Shown: piece after piece, positions 1 through 6,640 of the stretch
Position numbering within the stretch: position 1 is the stretch's first letter
Layout: each line of letters starts with the position of its first letter
Assembly: GCA_934193095.1 (NCBI GenBank)
Contig: CAKPUX010000065.1
Coordinates: 1-9,448, forward strand
Length of the DNA: 9,448 bases
Direction: 5' to 3'
From: an uncultured Dialister sp.
GTDB taxonomy: Bacteria > Bacillota > Negativicutes > Veillonellales > Dialisteraceae
The notes under the pieces: model-generated
Database searches by the model: none
The model's input: the letters and a program-made list of their open reading frames with translations, nothing else
What the model was told of the DNA's origin: nothing
Position numbers and translations under genes: made by a program

Positions 1-29
1 TTGGTTCGGAATAGTGTAGTGCTGGCGGT

Positions 30-1307
30 CTATCTCTTGTTTTCGGTTGCTTGCTTCCTTACCGTACATGAGCATTTCCTGATGTACTCCATCACATAGT
101 ACATCGCTTTCTCTGCAGCAGCATAGCGGACACTCTTCCGGGAGCCTAGGAAATGTTCTTCATATACCTCTGTACCATATGCGCCGGAGACAGCGAGGAA
201 GACGGTGCCGGAAGGCTCGCCACGCTCCCCCTTTCCGGGACCTGCGTAGCCTGTCGTTGAGACTGCAATGTCTGATGCATACAGGCGGCGGCTGCCCTCT
301 GCCATCTCTTTTGCCGTTTCTCCGCTGACTGCCGTATAGCGGGAAAGTGTCTCCGAAGAGACCCCCAGCACATTTTCTTTGGCCTCATTCCAGTATGTGA
401 CCGCACTTCCTTTGAAATAAGCAGAGCTGCCAGGAAGATCCGTCATCAGCTTTCCGATGAGACCTCCAGTGCAGGACTCGGCAGCGCTTATGGAAAGATG
501 CGTCTTCTCCAGAAGAACCACGAGGTCTTCCCGCACATGCTGCTCGATGTGATAGTCAGCTACAGGGAGTCGCTTCCTGAGCTCTGTCACCAGCGGTGAC
601 ATCAGCGCATAGGCCGCCTCTGCCGTTTCCGCTTTCGCCGTCACACGAAGGGCGATATACCCCGGTCGTGCAAGAAGGGCGATGGTGGGATTTCCCTGCT
701 TCAGGATGAGGTCCATGATGGTCTCTTCGATCTCCGCCTCCGTCCTGCCGGGGATCGGCAGGATCATGGAGCGGATCGTCCCCATCTCTCCCAACCGTTT
801 TTTGAGTGAGGGGAGCATGTGTTTTTCTGCCATTCTCTTCATCTCAAAAGGAGGTCCGGGAAGGTGTACCAGAAATTTCCCGTGATGCGAAAGGAGAGAG
901 CCGCTGGCAGAGCCGGCTTCATTCCTGAGGAGCTCCGCGCCTTCAGCAAACCACGCCTGACGCGATAAAGAGGGCAGATAGGGGCGTCCCTTTTCTTTGT
1001 AGTACGCAGCAAGACGCACCGCCTCTTCCGGAAAGAGAACATAGGGAAGTCCCAGTGCCTCGGCTCCGATCTTTTTCGTGATGTCTCCCTGCGTTGAGCC
1101 AAGGCCGCCCGAGGTGATGACAAGATCTGCTCGGGAGAGTGCCGTAGCAAAGGCCGATCTCATCCGCTCCGGATTATCCCCCACCGTCGTCATAAAGGCG
1201 ACAGTGAATCCATGTTCATTCATGAGCTCCGCCAGATAACGACTGTTTTCGTTATCAATCTCCCCTAGCAGGAGCTCGGTGCCAGTGGTAATGATTTCAG
1301 TGATCAT
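30..1307 (-). CDS. cinA: CinA, two-domain competence/damage-inducible protein (NMN amidohydrolase type)
   Basis: A cytoplasmic 425-residue protein, the usual full length for CinA. Residues 1-170 form the MoCF-biosynthesis-like domain, opening with EIITTGTELLLGEIDNEN and carrying SGGLGSTQGDITKK at 66-79 and LPGPPFEM at 149-156. Residues about 255-415 form the CinA C-terminal domain, with AESCTGG at 276-282 (the Ser conserved as nucleophile in the PncC family), TYWNEAK at 304-310 and TTGYAGPGKG at 351-360. In characterised relatives the C-terminal domain deamidates nicotinamide mononucleotide and the N-terminal domain can hydrolyse ADP-ribose; the gene is historically linked to competence and recA. 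The start is ATG at 1307-1305, with AAGGAG seven bases upstream (1315-1320). It is the last gene of the probable ftsK-rimO unit. One oddity: the usual GGLGPTxxD segment reads GGLGSTQGD. In many Bacillota recA follows cinA, but the window ends 29 bases after the stop. Confidence 0.95.
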   Translation of the reverse strand: MITEIITTGTELLLGEIDNENSRYLAELMNEHGFTVAFMTTVGDNPERMRSAFATALSRADLVITSGGLGSTQGDITKKIGAEALGLPYVLFPEEAVRLAAYYKEKGRPYLPSLSRQAWFAEGAELLRNEAGSASGSLLSHHGKFLVHLPGPPFEMKRMAEKHMLPSLKKRLGEMGTIRSMILPIPGRTEAEIEETIMDLILKQGNPTIALLARPGYIALRVTAKAETAEAAYALMSPLVTELRKRLPVADYHIEQHVREDLVVLLEKTHLSISAAESCTGGLIGKLMTDLPGSSAYFKGSAVTYWNEAKENVLGVSSETLSRYTAVSGETAKEMAEGSRRLYASDIAVSTTGYAGPGKGERGEPSGTVFLAVSGAYGTEVYEEHFLGSRKSVRYAAAEKAMYYVMEYIRKCSCTVRKQATENKR

Positions 1308-1360
1308 GCATATTCTCCTTGATGGGCTGTAGGAAGAAAAGGGATCAGGGTAAAAGTGAC

Positions 1361-1428
1361 CGGCGGCTGGTGGCTTGCATGCTGCTTTCGGGCATCGCCC
1401 TGCCTAACTATTGGCGGCGAAGCCGCCG
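1361..1428 (-). promoter_or_regulatory. G+C-rich leader with alternative stem pairings before cinA
   Basis: The 159 bases between rimO and cinA hold two local hairpins: GGCGGC-GAA-GCCGCC at 1413-1427 and GGGC-ATC-GCCC at 1390-1400. CGGCGGCT at 1361-1368 is also a perfect reverse complement of AGCCGCCG at 1421-1428. The long pairing and the first local hairpin use the same bases and exclude each other. No T run follows either stem on the minus strand, so this is not a standard intrinsic terminator. A 16-codon reading frame (ATG at 1395-1393, TGA at 1347-1345) lies inside. A regulatory role for the leader is inference. CCTTGAA also occurs as a direct repeat at 1435-1441 and 1456-1462. Confidence 0.35.
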
Positions 1429-1466
1429 CGAGAGCCTTGAACCCATCCACCTGAACCTTGAATCTT

Positions 1467-2807
1467 TTATTCCTTCACTTCTGCGATCAGATCATACGCA
1501 TATCCGTCGATGATATGGACATTCACGAAATTGCCCGGCTTGAGATCTCCCGGGTTGTCGATATACACATTCCCATCGACTTCGGGTGCCTGATAGGACG
1601 TACGGCCCTTGGCCTGTCTATGTCCCTCGCCATCCTCGATGATTTCCTCGACGAGGACTTCCGCGTCGGTATCAATAAGGCGTTCATTGTTTTCTTCCGA
1701 AATCCCGGCCTGGATTGCCATCAGCTGATGGTAGCGGTCTTCCTTCACCTCTTCATCGATCTGATCTGTCATGCGCGCCGCAGGCGTACCATCCTGCGGG
1801 GAGAATGTAAAGGCCCCCATATCGTCGAATTTGATCTCCCGAATGAAGTCACAGAGCTCCTGAAAATCAGCCTCTGTCTCTCCCGGGAATCCGACCATGA
1901 GCGTCGTGCGGATGGTCATGCGCGGTCTGGCAGCGCGGAGCTTCCGAAGAAGAGCATAGATGCTTTCCGAGGAATCGCGGCGGTGCATACGGGTGAGCAC
2001 GGCATTGCTGATATGCTGCAGCGGGATATCCACGTACTTGCAGATCTTATCTTCGTGCAGGATGACGTCCAAGAGTTCATCATCAAAGTAGGTCGGATAG
2101 AGATAGAAAAGACGGATCCACTTCACACCCTCGATCTTGACGAGCTCACGAAGGAGGCTTGCGAGATTCGTCCCGAGGTCGCGTCCGTAGCAGGAAAGAT
2201 CCTGCGCGATGAGGTTGAATTCACGCACTCCTTCAGCCGCCAGACGTCTCACTTCATGGACGATGGAAGAGATCGGGCGACTTCTCATCGGCCCGCGTAC
2301 ATAGGGGATGTAGCAGAACGTGCAGCCATTGCTGCAGCCTTCAGCAATCTTCACATAGGCGGTATATTTCGGCGTCAGCGAGGCACGCGGGATGAGCTCT
2401 TCATTGGCACAGGGAATGGTGCCGAATTTAAACACCTTTTCTCCGCCATTGGCATAGGATTCATTCACGGCATCCAGAATATCCTGCCAGGAGTCTGTAC
2501 CGATGAAAATATCGACTTCCGGGATCTCCTTCGCAAGCGCTTCCTTGTACTGCTGTGAGAGGCAGCCGGCAGCCACAAGACGTTCACAGACACCTGTTTT
2601 CTTGTATTCCGCCGTTTCCAGAATCGTCTGGATCGACTCTTCCTTAGCCGGATCGATGAATGTGCAGGTATTGATAATGATGACATGCGCTTCTGCCAGA
2701 TCTTCGGTCAGTTCATAGCCGGCCTTCTCCATAATGCCCACCATCATTTCCGTATCGACCAGGTTCTTCGAGCAGCCCAGGCTGATAAATCCTAATTTCT
2801 TCGTCAC
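1467..2807 (-). CDS. rimO: RimO, ribosomal protein S12 methylthiotransferase
   Basis: A radical-SAM enzyme that, in its family, adds a methylthio group to the conserved aspartate of ribosomal protein S12. The 446-residue product has three parts: an N-terminal methylthiotransferase domain with cluster-binding cysteines C12 (LGCSKN), C48 (NTCTFI) and C82 (AGCLSQ); a radical-SAM core with the CxxxCxxC triad C158, C162 and C165 in EGCSNGCTFCYIP; and a C-terminal TRAM domain from about residue 377. The openings KKLGFISLGCSKN and NLIAQDLSCYGRDLG are characteristic of RimO rather than MiaB. I start it at GTG 2807-2805 because GGAGG at 2817-2821 lies nine bases upstream and the GTGA junction overlaps the preceding stop by four bases. 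An in-frame ATG at 2843 would add 12 residues not expected in the family. It is probably translationally coupled to the solute-binding protein gene upstream. Confidence 0.96.
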   Translation of the reverse strand: MTKKLGFISLGCSKNLVDTEMMVGIMEKAGYELTEDLAEAHVIIINTCTFIDPAKEESIQTILETAEYKKTGVCERLVAAGCLSQQYKEALAKEIPEVDIFIGTDSWQDILDAVNESYANGGEKVFKFGTIPCANEELIPRASLTPKYTAYVKIAEGCSNGCTFCYIPYVRGPMRSRPISSIVHEVRRLAAEGVREFNLIAQDLSCYGRDLGTNLASLLRELVKIEGVKWIRLFYLYPTYFDDELLDVILHEDKICKYVDIPLQHISNAVLTRMHRRDSSESIYALLRKLRAARPRMTIRTTLMVGFPGETEADFQELCDFIREIKFDDMGAFTFSPQDGTPAARMTDQIDEEVKEDRYHQLMAIQAGISEENNERLIDTDAEVLVEEIIEDGEGHRQAKGRTSYQAPEVDGNVYIDNPGDLKPGNFVNVHIIDGYAYDLIAEVKE

Positions 2808-3844
2808 TTCTTTGTTCCTCCAAATCGTACTTTTTCTCCCCATAGATTCAGCAGATCCTTTCTGCCTTCATCCAGATATCTTTTTTCTAATTCCCAAAAA
2901 ACGAGTTCATTGCCGGCCGCATCGGGCTCTGCCGCATCATCATTCACATAGATGAAATAGTTCCCGTTCTTTTCCATGATGCTTTTATATTTCGCCGAGT
3001 CCAGAAGCCAGTCTATCAGGCGCTCGCCCCGCTCAGGATGTGCGCTTTCTGCCAGAAGCCCTGTCCCATAGAGATACCAGGGAGCGCCATCCTCCGGATA
3101 AATGATCATGACAGGCATTTTCTCCCGCTTCGTGCGAAGGACTTCATTCAGCCCGGAGATCCCGATGTCACACTTTCCCATCGCCGCCATACGGGACGGC
3201 GTAGAGAGATACTTCCCATATTGTACGAGATGCTGCTGCGCCTTGCCCAAGAGTTCCATCGCATAGTCTGGTCCGAAGTGCTCGATGAGACACATTAGGA
3301 GATCCTTCGACATGTCGGCGGCGATGAAGTCCGTCATCGAAAGCTGTGCCTCTTCCCTCGTGAAGACCTCTGCCCACGTATAGGAAAATGGCTTCTGCTT
3401 CTTAAGAAAATCCGGATTCACCGCAAACACGATGGGATCCACCCAAAGACCTGTCCAATACGCCTCTTCATCCTTGAAAAGATTCAACGCTGTATCCGTG
3501 CGCGAGGATGAATAGGCTGCGAGCTCTCCGTTCTCTTTCATCCGCATCAGGATATCCTGACTGGTGATCACCACATCCGCTGCCTTTTCCTCAGCGGAGG
3601 TCTTCTTTAATAGATCTGCGCCAGATACATAGGAGATCTCTACAGCAAGCCCCTGCTCTTTATAAAAAGCGTCTTTCACCGGATCCAGCACATCCGGTGA
3701 AAGATCTGTCAGCACGACGACCTTGCTCACAGGGTGTTGTTCCTGGCGCCGCTCTGCTTCCAGATTCTTCGCATAGCAAAGAATCCCCAAAAAAGCACCG
3801 CCTGCCAGCAGGAGAAACAGTAAGACGGAGCATAGACGTTTCAA
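2804..3844 (-). CDS. Orphan extracellular solute-binding protein (family-1 / iron-type ABC fold)
   Basis: A 346-residue exported protein resembling family-1 extracellular solute-binding proteins of the Fe3+/AfuA-like or SBP_bac_6/8 kind. An N-terminal hydrophobic segment (about 5-25) follows the basic MKR. There is no good lipobox, so it is either cleaved near CYA-KN or kept as a membrane anchor. The mature part begins with a beta strand (VVVLTDLSP, 42-50). It then shows the binding-protein pattern ADVVITSQD (89-97), LWVDPIVFAVNP (133-144), GKCDIGISGLNEVL (223-236), IYPEDGAPW (248-256) and a C-terminal region resembling the usual helix (ERGERLIDWLLDSAKYKSIMEK). The start is TTG 3844-3842, supported by GAGGTGA at 3851-3857 six bases upstream. 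No permease or ATPase gene lies in the window, so the ligand is unknown. The tyrosine pair typical of true ferric-binding proteins is not obvious. The gene carries several strong inverted repeats, described separately. Confidence 0.8.
   Translation of the reverse strand: MKRLCSVLLFLLLAGGAFLGILCYAKNLEAERRQEQHPVSKVVVLTDLSPDVLDPVKDAFYKEQGLAVEISYVSGADLLKKTSAEEKAADVVITSQDILMRMKENGELAAYSSSRTDTALNLFKDEEAYWTGLWVDPIVFAVNPDFLKKQKPFSYTWAEVFTREEAQLSMTDFIAADMSKDLLMCLIEHFGPDYAMELLGKAQQHLVQYGKYLSTPSRMAAMGKCDIGISGLNEVLRTKREKMPVMIIYPEDGAPWYLYGTGLLAESAHPERGERLIDWLLDSAKYKSIMEKNGNYFIYVNDDAAEPDAAGNELVFWELEKRYLDEGRKDLLNLWGEKVRFGGTKK
2817..2821 (-). promoter_or_regulatory. Ribosome binding site deciding the rimO GTG start
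   Basis: GGAGG on the minus strand lies inside the last codons of the solute-binding protein gene, nine bases before GTG at 2807-2805. It fixes the rimO start downstream of the ATG at 2843 and indicates coupling at the GTGA overlap. Confidence 0.7.
3547..3573. repeat. Two adjacent perfect palindromes inside the solute-binding protein gene
   Basis: TCAGGATATCCTGA (14 bases, 3547-3560) and TGGTGATCACCA (12 bases, 3562-3573) are each perfectly self-complementary and are separated by one base. They encode part of VVITSQDILM, so they may be a coding accident. As DNA they would suit dimeric protein binding. Confidence 0.6.
3672..3704. repeat. Perfect 13-bp inverted repeat with 7-base loop within the coding sequence
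   Basis: TCTTTCACCGGAT (3672-3684) and ATCCGGTGAAAGA (3692-3704) are exact reverse complements around the loop CCAGCAC. In the minus-strand message this would form a stable hairpin at codons 48-58 of the solute-binding protein, encoding LSPDVLDPVKD. No T run follows, so it is not an intrinsic terminator. Confidence 0.75.
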
Positions 3845-3850
3845 GATGGA

Positions 3851-3857
3851 TCACCTC
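3851..3857 (-). promoter_or_regulatory. Ribosome binding site supporting the TTG start of the solute-binding protein
   Basis: GAGGTGA on the minus strand is six bases before TTG at 3844-3842. The last three bases of the motif are also the stop codon of a 33-codon frame that follows ftsK. Confidence 0.7.
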
Positions 3858-3952
3858 ATTTCGATACAGGCTCTATCAGAGAAGCGGAGGAAACGTGCAG
3901 CTGGTCCCCGATCCGCAGTCACAAGTATGGCGCTCTTTTCAGAAAACATCAT
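3851..3952 (-). CDS. Possible 33-residue small ORF between ftsK and the solute-binding protein
   Basis: The frame opens with two successive ATG codons (3952-3950 and 3949-3947) and reads MMFSEKSAILVTADRG, then PAARFLRFSDRACIEMR, ending at TGA 3853-3851. It is in the same frame as ftsK, immediately after the ftsK stop, and its own stop sits within the Shine-Dalgarno sequence of the next gene, seven bases before that gene's TTG. I see no purine-rich ribosome binding site before the ATG pair and recognise no domain. It may be a coupling peptide or a chance frame in a 126-base spacer. Confidence 0.2.
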   Translation of the reverse strand: MMFSEKSAILVTADRGPAARFLRFSDRACIEMR

Positions 3953-3970
3953 ACAGGTGAAGACCGATTC

Positions 3971-6460
3971 CTAGTCCGAAGGCTCTTCCTTCTTCCCGCC
4001 TGCAAGAATATCAGAAAGCTGCTCCTTATCGACAAGAATGTCTCTTGGCTTTGCCCCTTCCGCAGGGCCTACGATACCGAGGCGCTCCATGGTATCCATG
4101 AGACGGCCGGCCCGGGTATACCCGATGCGGAATCGGCGCTGGAGAGCGGAGACAGAAGCACGCTTCGTATCGAGCACCCACTCCGAAGCCTCCGGCATGA
4201 GATCATCCTGCTCTTCGACCATTTCGTCCTCTTTCTCTGTTTTTTCCGGGATAGAAAGATCGATCGGCTCATAGACGACATGGCTTTCCTGACGGATGCA
4301 TTCCGTCCTGACATAGTTCACTACATCCTCGACCTCTTCGTCCGAGATGAACGCTCCCTGGATACGGACAGTACTGAGCGCTCCCGCCTGCTTGAAGAGC
4401 ATATCACCCTTGCCGAGCAGCGATTCTGCACCGCCCTCATCGAGAATAATGCGGGAATTGAGACCCGACTCGACCATGAATGCGATACGGCTCGGAATGT
4501 TTGATTTGATCACGCCGGTGATGACATCGGCTGACGGTCTCTGTGTCGCAAGGATCAGATGGATGCCTGCGGCACGCGCCTTCTGCGTCAGACGCTGGAT
4601 CAGGACTTCGACTTCTTTGGCCGCGACGTTCATGAGGTCGGCAAATTCATCAACGATCAGTAAAATATAGGGCATCTTTTTGTCAGGATACAGCTTATTA
4701 TACCCTTCGATATTTCGCACCTTCGCCCCGGCAAAGAGCTGGTAACGGGCCTCCATTTCACGGACAGCCCAATTCAATGTGCCCTGCGCCTTCTTCATAT
4801 CCGTCACGACTTCCGTACGCAGATGCGGGATGCCATTATAGACAGACAGCTCGACCACCTTTGGGTCGATGAGCATGAGCTTCACCTCATCCGGGCGGCT
4901 ATGATAAATGATGCTCGTGATGATGGAATTGATGCACACGCTCTTGCCGCTGCCGGTCGAGCCTGCAATCAGAAGATGCGGGGCTTTCGCCAGATCGGTC
5001 ACGACCGTCTTCCCGGTGATGTCCTTTCCCAAGGCCACAAGGATGTGGCCCTTGCCATGCTGAAAGGCATCGCTGGCAAGCACATCATGAAGCGGCACAG
5101 AGGCCGCCTTCGTATTCGGGATCTCGATGCCGACCGCAGATTTTCCGGGGATCGGGGCTTCGATGCGGATATGTGTCGCCTCAAGCGCCATGGCGAGCTC
5201 ATTCGAAAGTCCTTCGATCTTGCTCACGCGGACGCCCATTTCCGGCTTGAGCTCGAAACGCGTCACCGTCGGCCCCACGCTGTAGTGAACGACCTTCGCC
5301 CGGACTCCGAAGCTGGCAAGCGTCGACTCGATGAGTGCCGCCTTCTGTCCTGCATCCGCCTCTCCCTGTCCCGCATTCGTTCCCGCATGAAGAAGCGAAA
5401 GCGGAGGGAACTGATACACTGGCCCCGTTTCCGCGATTGGTGCGGGATGAGCCGGGTCTGCTGAGACGGGCGCTGGCGGTATCGGATGAATGTCCTCCTC
5501 CGGCTTCTCTTCCCCAGCCAGCTCTTCAGCTGGTTCTTCCAGCGGTTCTTCTGCCACTTCATCCTCCGCTTCCGGCAGCGGCGGTATCGGCGGCTCTTCC
5601 ATGTCCTTGACCGGCTCCTCTGGCGTCCACGGCTCTTCCTGTACTTCTTTATCTGCTTCTGGGGCAGGTTCTTCTATAGGTTCTTCTACGGAAATCGGTG
5701 GTTCTTCCGCATCCGGCATCTGCGCAGGGACCGCCATATCTTCTGCCGGCAGTTCCTCATCCGGCGATTCTGCCGCATTTTCTTCATTCTTCTTGTAAAT
5801 GAACTCCGTCGGCTTATCGTCGAGTACTTCCAGCCGAGCAGCACTTCTCGCAGCATCCAGCGCCGCTTTCTTTTCCCTGAGCCGCGTGGCTGCGGCTTCG
5901 ATCTTCTCGCCTGTTTTCTTTCCGAGCACCTGCGCCTTCGAGCCCACTTTCTGCGCGCCCCTGGAGAGCGACCAGTGCGTCAGCAAAAGCACATCGATCA
6001 CGATGGCCCCGAGGAGCACCAGCGTCGTCCCCCAGTATCCCATCGCGTCATGGAAAAAGACGCAGAATCCCGCCCCGACGATCCCGCCATAGGTGAGGAT
6101 CGACTGGATATCCATTTCTCTTCCAAAAGGAACCAGAAAATGATGCACCGCCATGAAGAGGAGCAGCACCAGCAGGATGACCAGCGCAACGCGCCTGTCC
6201 CAGGAAATTCCTTTCGATGTCACGGCATAGCGCCCACCGAAAAACATCATCAAAAGGGCGCAGAAAGGCGCGCCGAATCCGAAGAGGAAATGGCTGCCTT
6301 TATTCGTAATATCTCCGAAAAAACCGGTACTGTCGCTAAAAAGACTAAAGAGAATGAAAAGGCCGAAGAGGAAGAGGATCACACCTGTGATCTCATAGCT
6401 CTTCTCCTCGCTCTTCTGCACTCTCGTCGTCCGTCTCCGGCTTGCTGTCTTCTTTTTCAT
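3971..6460 (-). CDS. ftsK: FtsK/SpoIIIE-type DNA translocase
   Basis: An 829-residue membrane-anchored hexameric dsDNA pump that, in this family, clears and segregates chromosomes at the division septum. After a basic N-terminus come about five hydrophobic membrane segments (roughly 22-43, 56-77, 90-111, 120-138 and 143-162). A basic/coiled stretch (165-210) and an acidic, proline-rich linker (about 225-345, many EEP units) follow. The motor occupies about 365-725, with Walker A AGSTGSGKS at 499-507, Walker B LLIVDEFADL at 600-609 and the family-typical ATQRPSADVITGVIKSNIPSRIAF at 638-661. The C-terminal gamma winged-helix domain (about 760-818, with VSALQRRFRIGYTRAGRLM) reads orientation sequences. 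Length fits the short-linker SpoIIIE/FtsK class. The start is ATG 6460-6458, but the nearest good SD (GGAG, 6477-6480) is 16 bases away and no other in-frame start sits closer. It heads the probable ftsK to cinA transcription unit. Confidence 0.97.
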   Translation of the reverse strand: MKKKTASRRRTTRVQKSEEKSYEITGVILFLFGLFILFSLFSDSTGFFGDITNKGSHFLFGFGAPFCALLMMFFGGRYAVTSKGISWDRRVALVILLVLLLFMAVHHFLVPFGREMDIQSILTYGGIVGAGFCVFFHDAMGYWGTTLVLLGAIVIDVLLLTHWSLSRGAQKVGSKAQVLGKKTGEKIEAAATRLREKKAALDAARSAARLEVLDDKPTEFIYKKNEENAAESPDEELPAEDMAVPAQMPDAEEPPISVEEPIEEPAPEADKEVQEEPWTPEEPVKDMEEPPIPPLPEAEDEVAEEPLEEPAEELAGEEKPEEDIHPIPPAPVSADPAHPAPIAETGPVYQFPPLSLLHAGTNAGQGEADAGQKAALIESTLASFGVRAKVVHYSVGPTVTRFELKPEMGVRVSKIEGLSNELAMALEATHIRIEAPIPGKSAVGIEIPNTKAASVPLHDVLASDAFQHGKGHILVALGKDITGKTVVTDLAKAPHLLIAGSTGSGKSVCINSIITSIIYHSRPDEVKLMLIDPKVVELSVYNGIPHLRTEVVTDMKKAQGTLNWAVREMEARYQLFAGAKVRNIEGYNKLYPDKKMPYILLIVDEFADLMNVAAKEVEVLIQRLTQKARAAGIHLILATQRPSADVITGVIKSNIPSRIAFMVESGLNSRIILDEGGAESLLGKGDMLFKQAGALSTVRIQGAFISDEEVEDVVNYVRTECIRQESHVVYEPIDLSIPEKTEKEDEMVEEQDDLMPEASEWVLDTKRASVSALQRRFRIGYTRAGRLMDTMERLGIVGPAEGAKPRDILVDKEQLSDILAGGKKEEPSD

Positions 6461-6476
6461 GGATAAATGGTTATAT

Positions 6477-6480
6477 CTCC
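6477..6480 (-). promoter_or_regulatory. Distant Shine-Dalgarno sequence of ftsK
   Basis: GGAG (within AAAGGAG) is the only plausible ribosome binding site before ftsK, yet it lies 16 bases from the ATG instead of the usual 5-10. GATA and TATC between them could form a tiny 4-bp stem that shortens the effective distance; that is inference. Confidence 0.45.
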
Positions 6481-6570
6481 TTTATTAGGTCGTGGGGCGT
6501 GCTGCCCTTTGCTTGCATGTGAAAGAGAGGGGCGGGTTCTATGGGTTCAGCGGGGTGGCGCGGCGCATTT

Positions 6571-6640
6571 CGTCATCCTGAGCAGAGAAAAACGTCGTAT
6601 GTTAGCTTATCTGAAACAGGAGAACTGAGTCGAAGGATCT
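6571..6640. repeat. Probable degenerate intergenic repeat (TCATCCTGAGC ... GTCGAAGGATCT arms)
   Basis: CGTCATCCTGAGCAG (6571-6585) and CTGAGTCGAAGGATCT (6625-6640) are the outer arms of a motif I recall as common between genes in gut bacteria, where the arms lie closer together around a short G+C-rich centre. Here 39 bases of ordinary sequence separate them. The arms pair partly (ATCCT with AGGAT, CAG with CTG). Identity with that repeat family is from memory and not checked. Confidence 0.4.

Noticed and set aside
1438..1446. TGAACCCAT shared with the minus strand at 6541-6549, considered as an intergenic repeat
   Set aside because: A 9-base match between two gaps of this size is expected by chance in roughly one case in three, and no longer similarity surrounds it.
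1458..2558. 366-codon open frame on the plus strand
   Set aside because: It lies wholly antisense to rimO, whose cluster-binding cysteines and TRAM domain are unmistakable. The plus-strand product has no recognisable domain and no good ribosome binding site.
4823..5464. 213-codon plus-strand frame
   Set aside because: It is antisense to the FtsK motor domain, including Walker A, and shows no protein family features.
5490..5798. Ser/Gly-rich plus-strand frame resembling a low-complexity surface protein
   Set aside because: It is the reverse complement of the EEP-repeat linker of FtsK, and the repetition is explained by that.
5486..6466. 326-codon plus-strand frame, very rich in Arg, Phe and His
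   Set aside because: It is an antisense shadow of the ftsK membrane and linker region. Its odd composition simply mirrors the Glu/Pro-rich linker codons.
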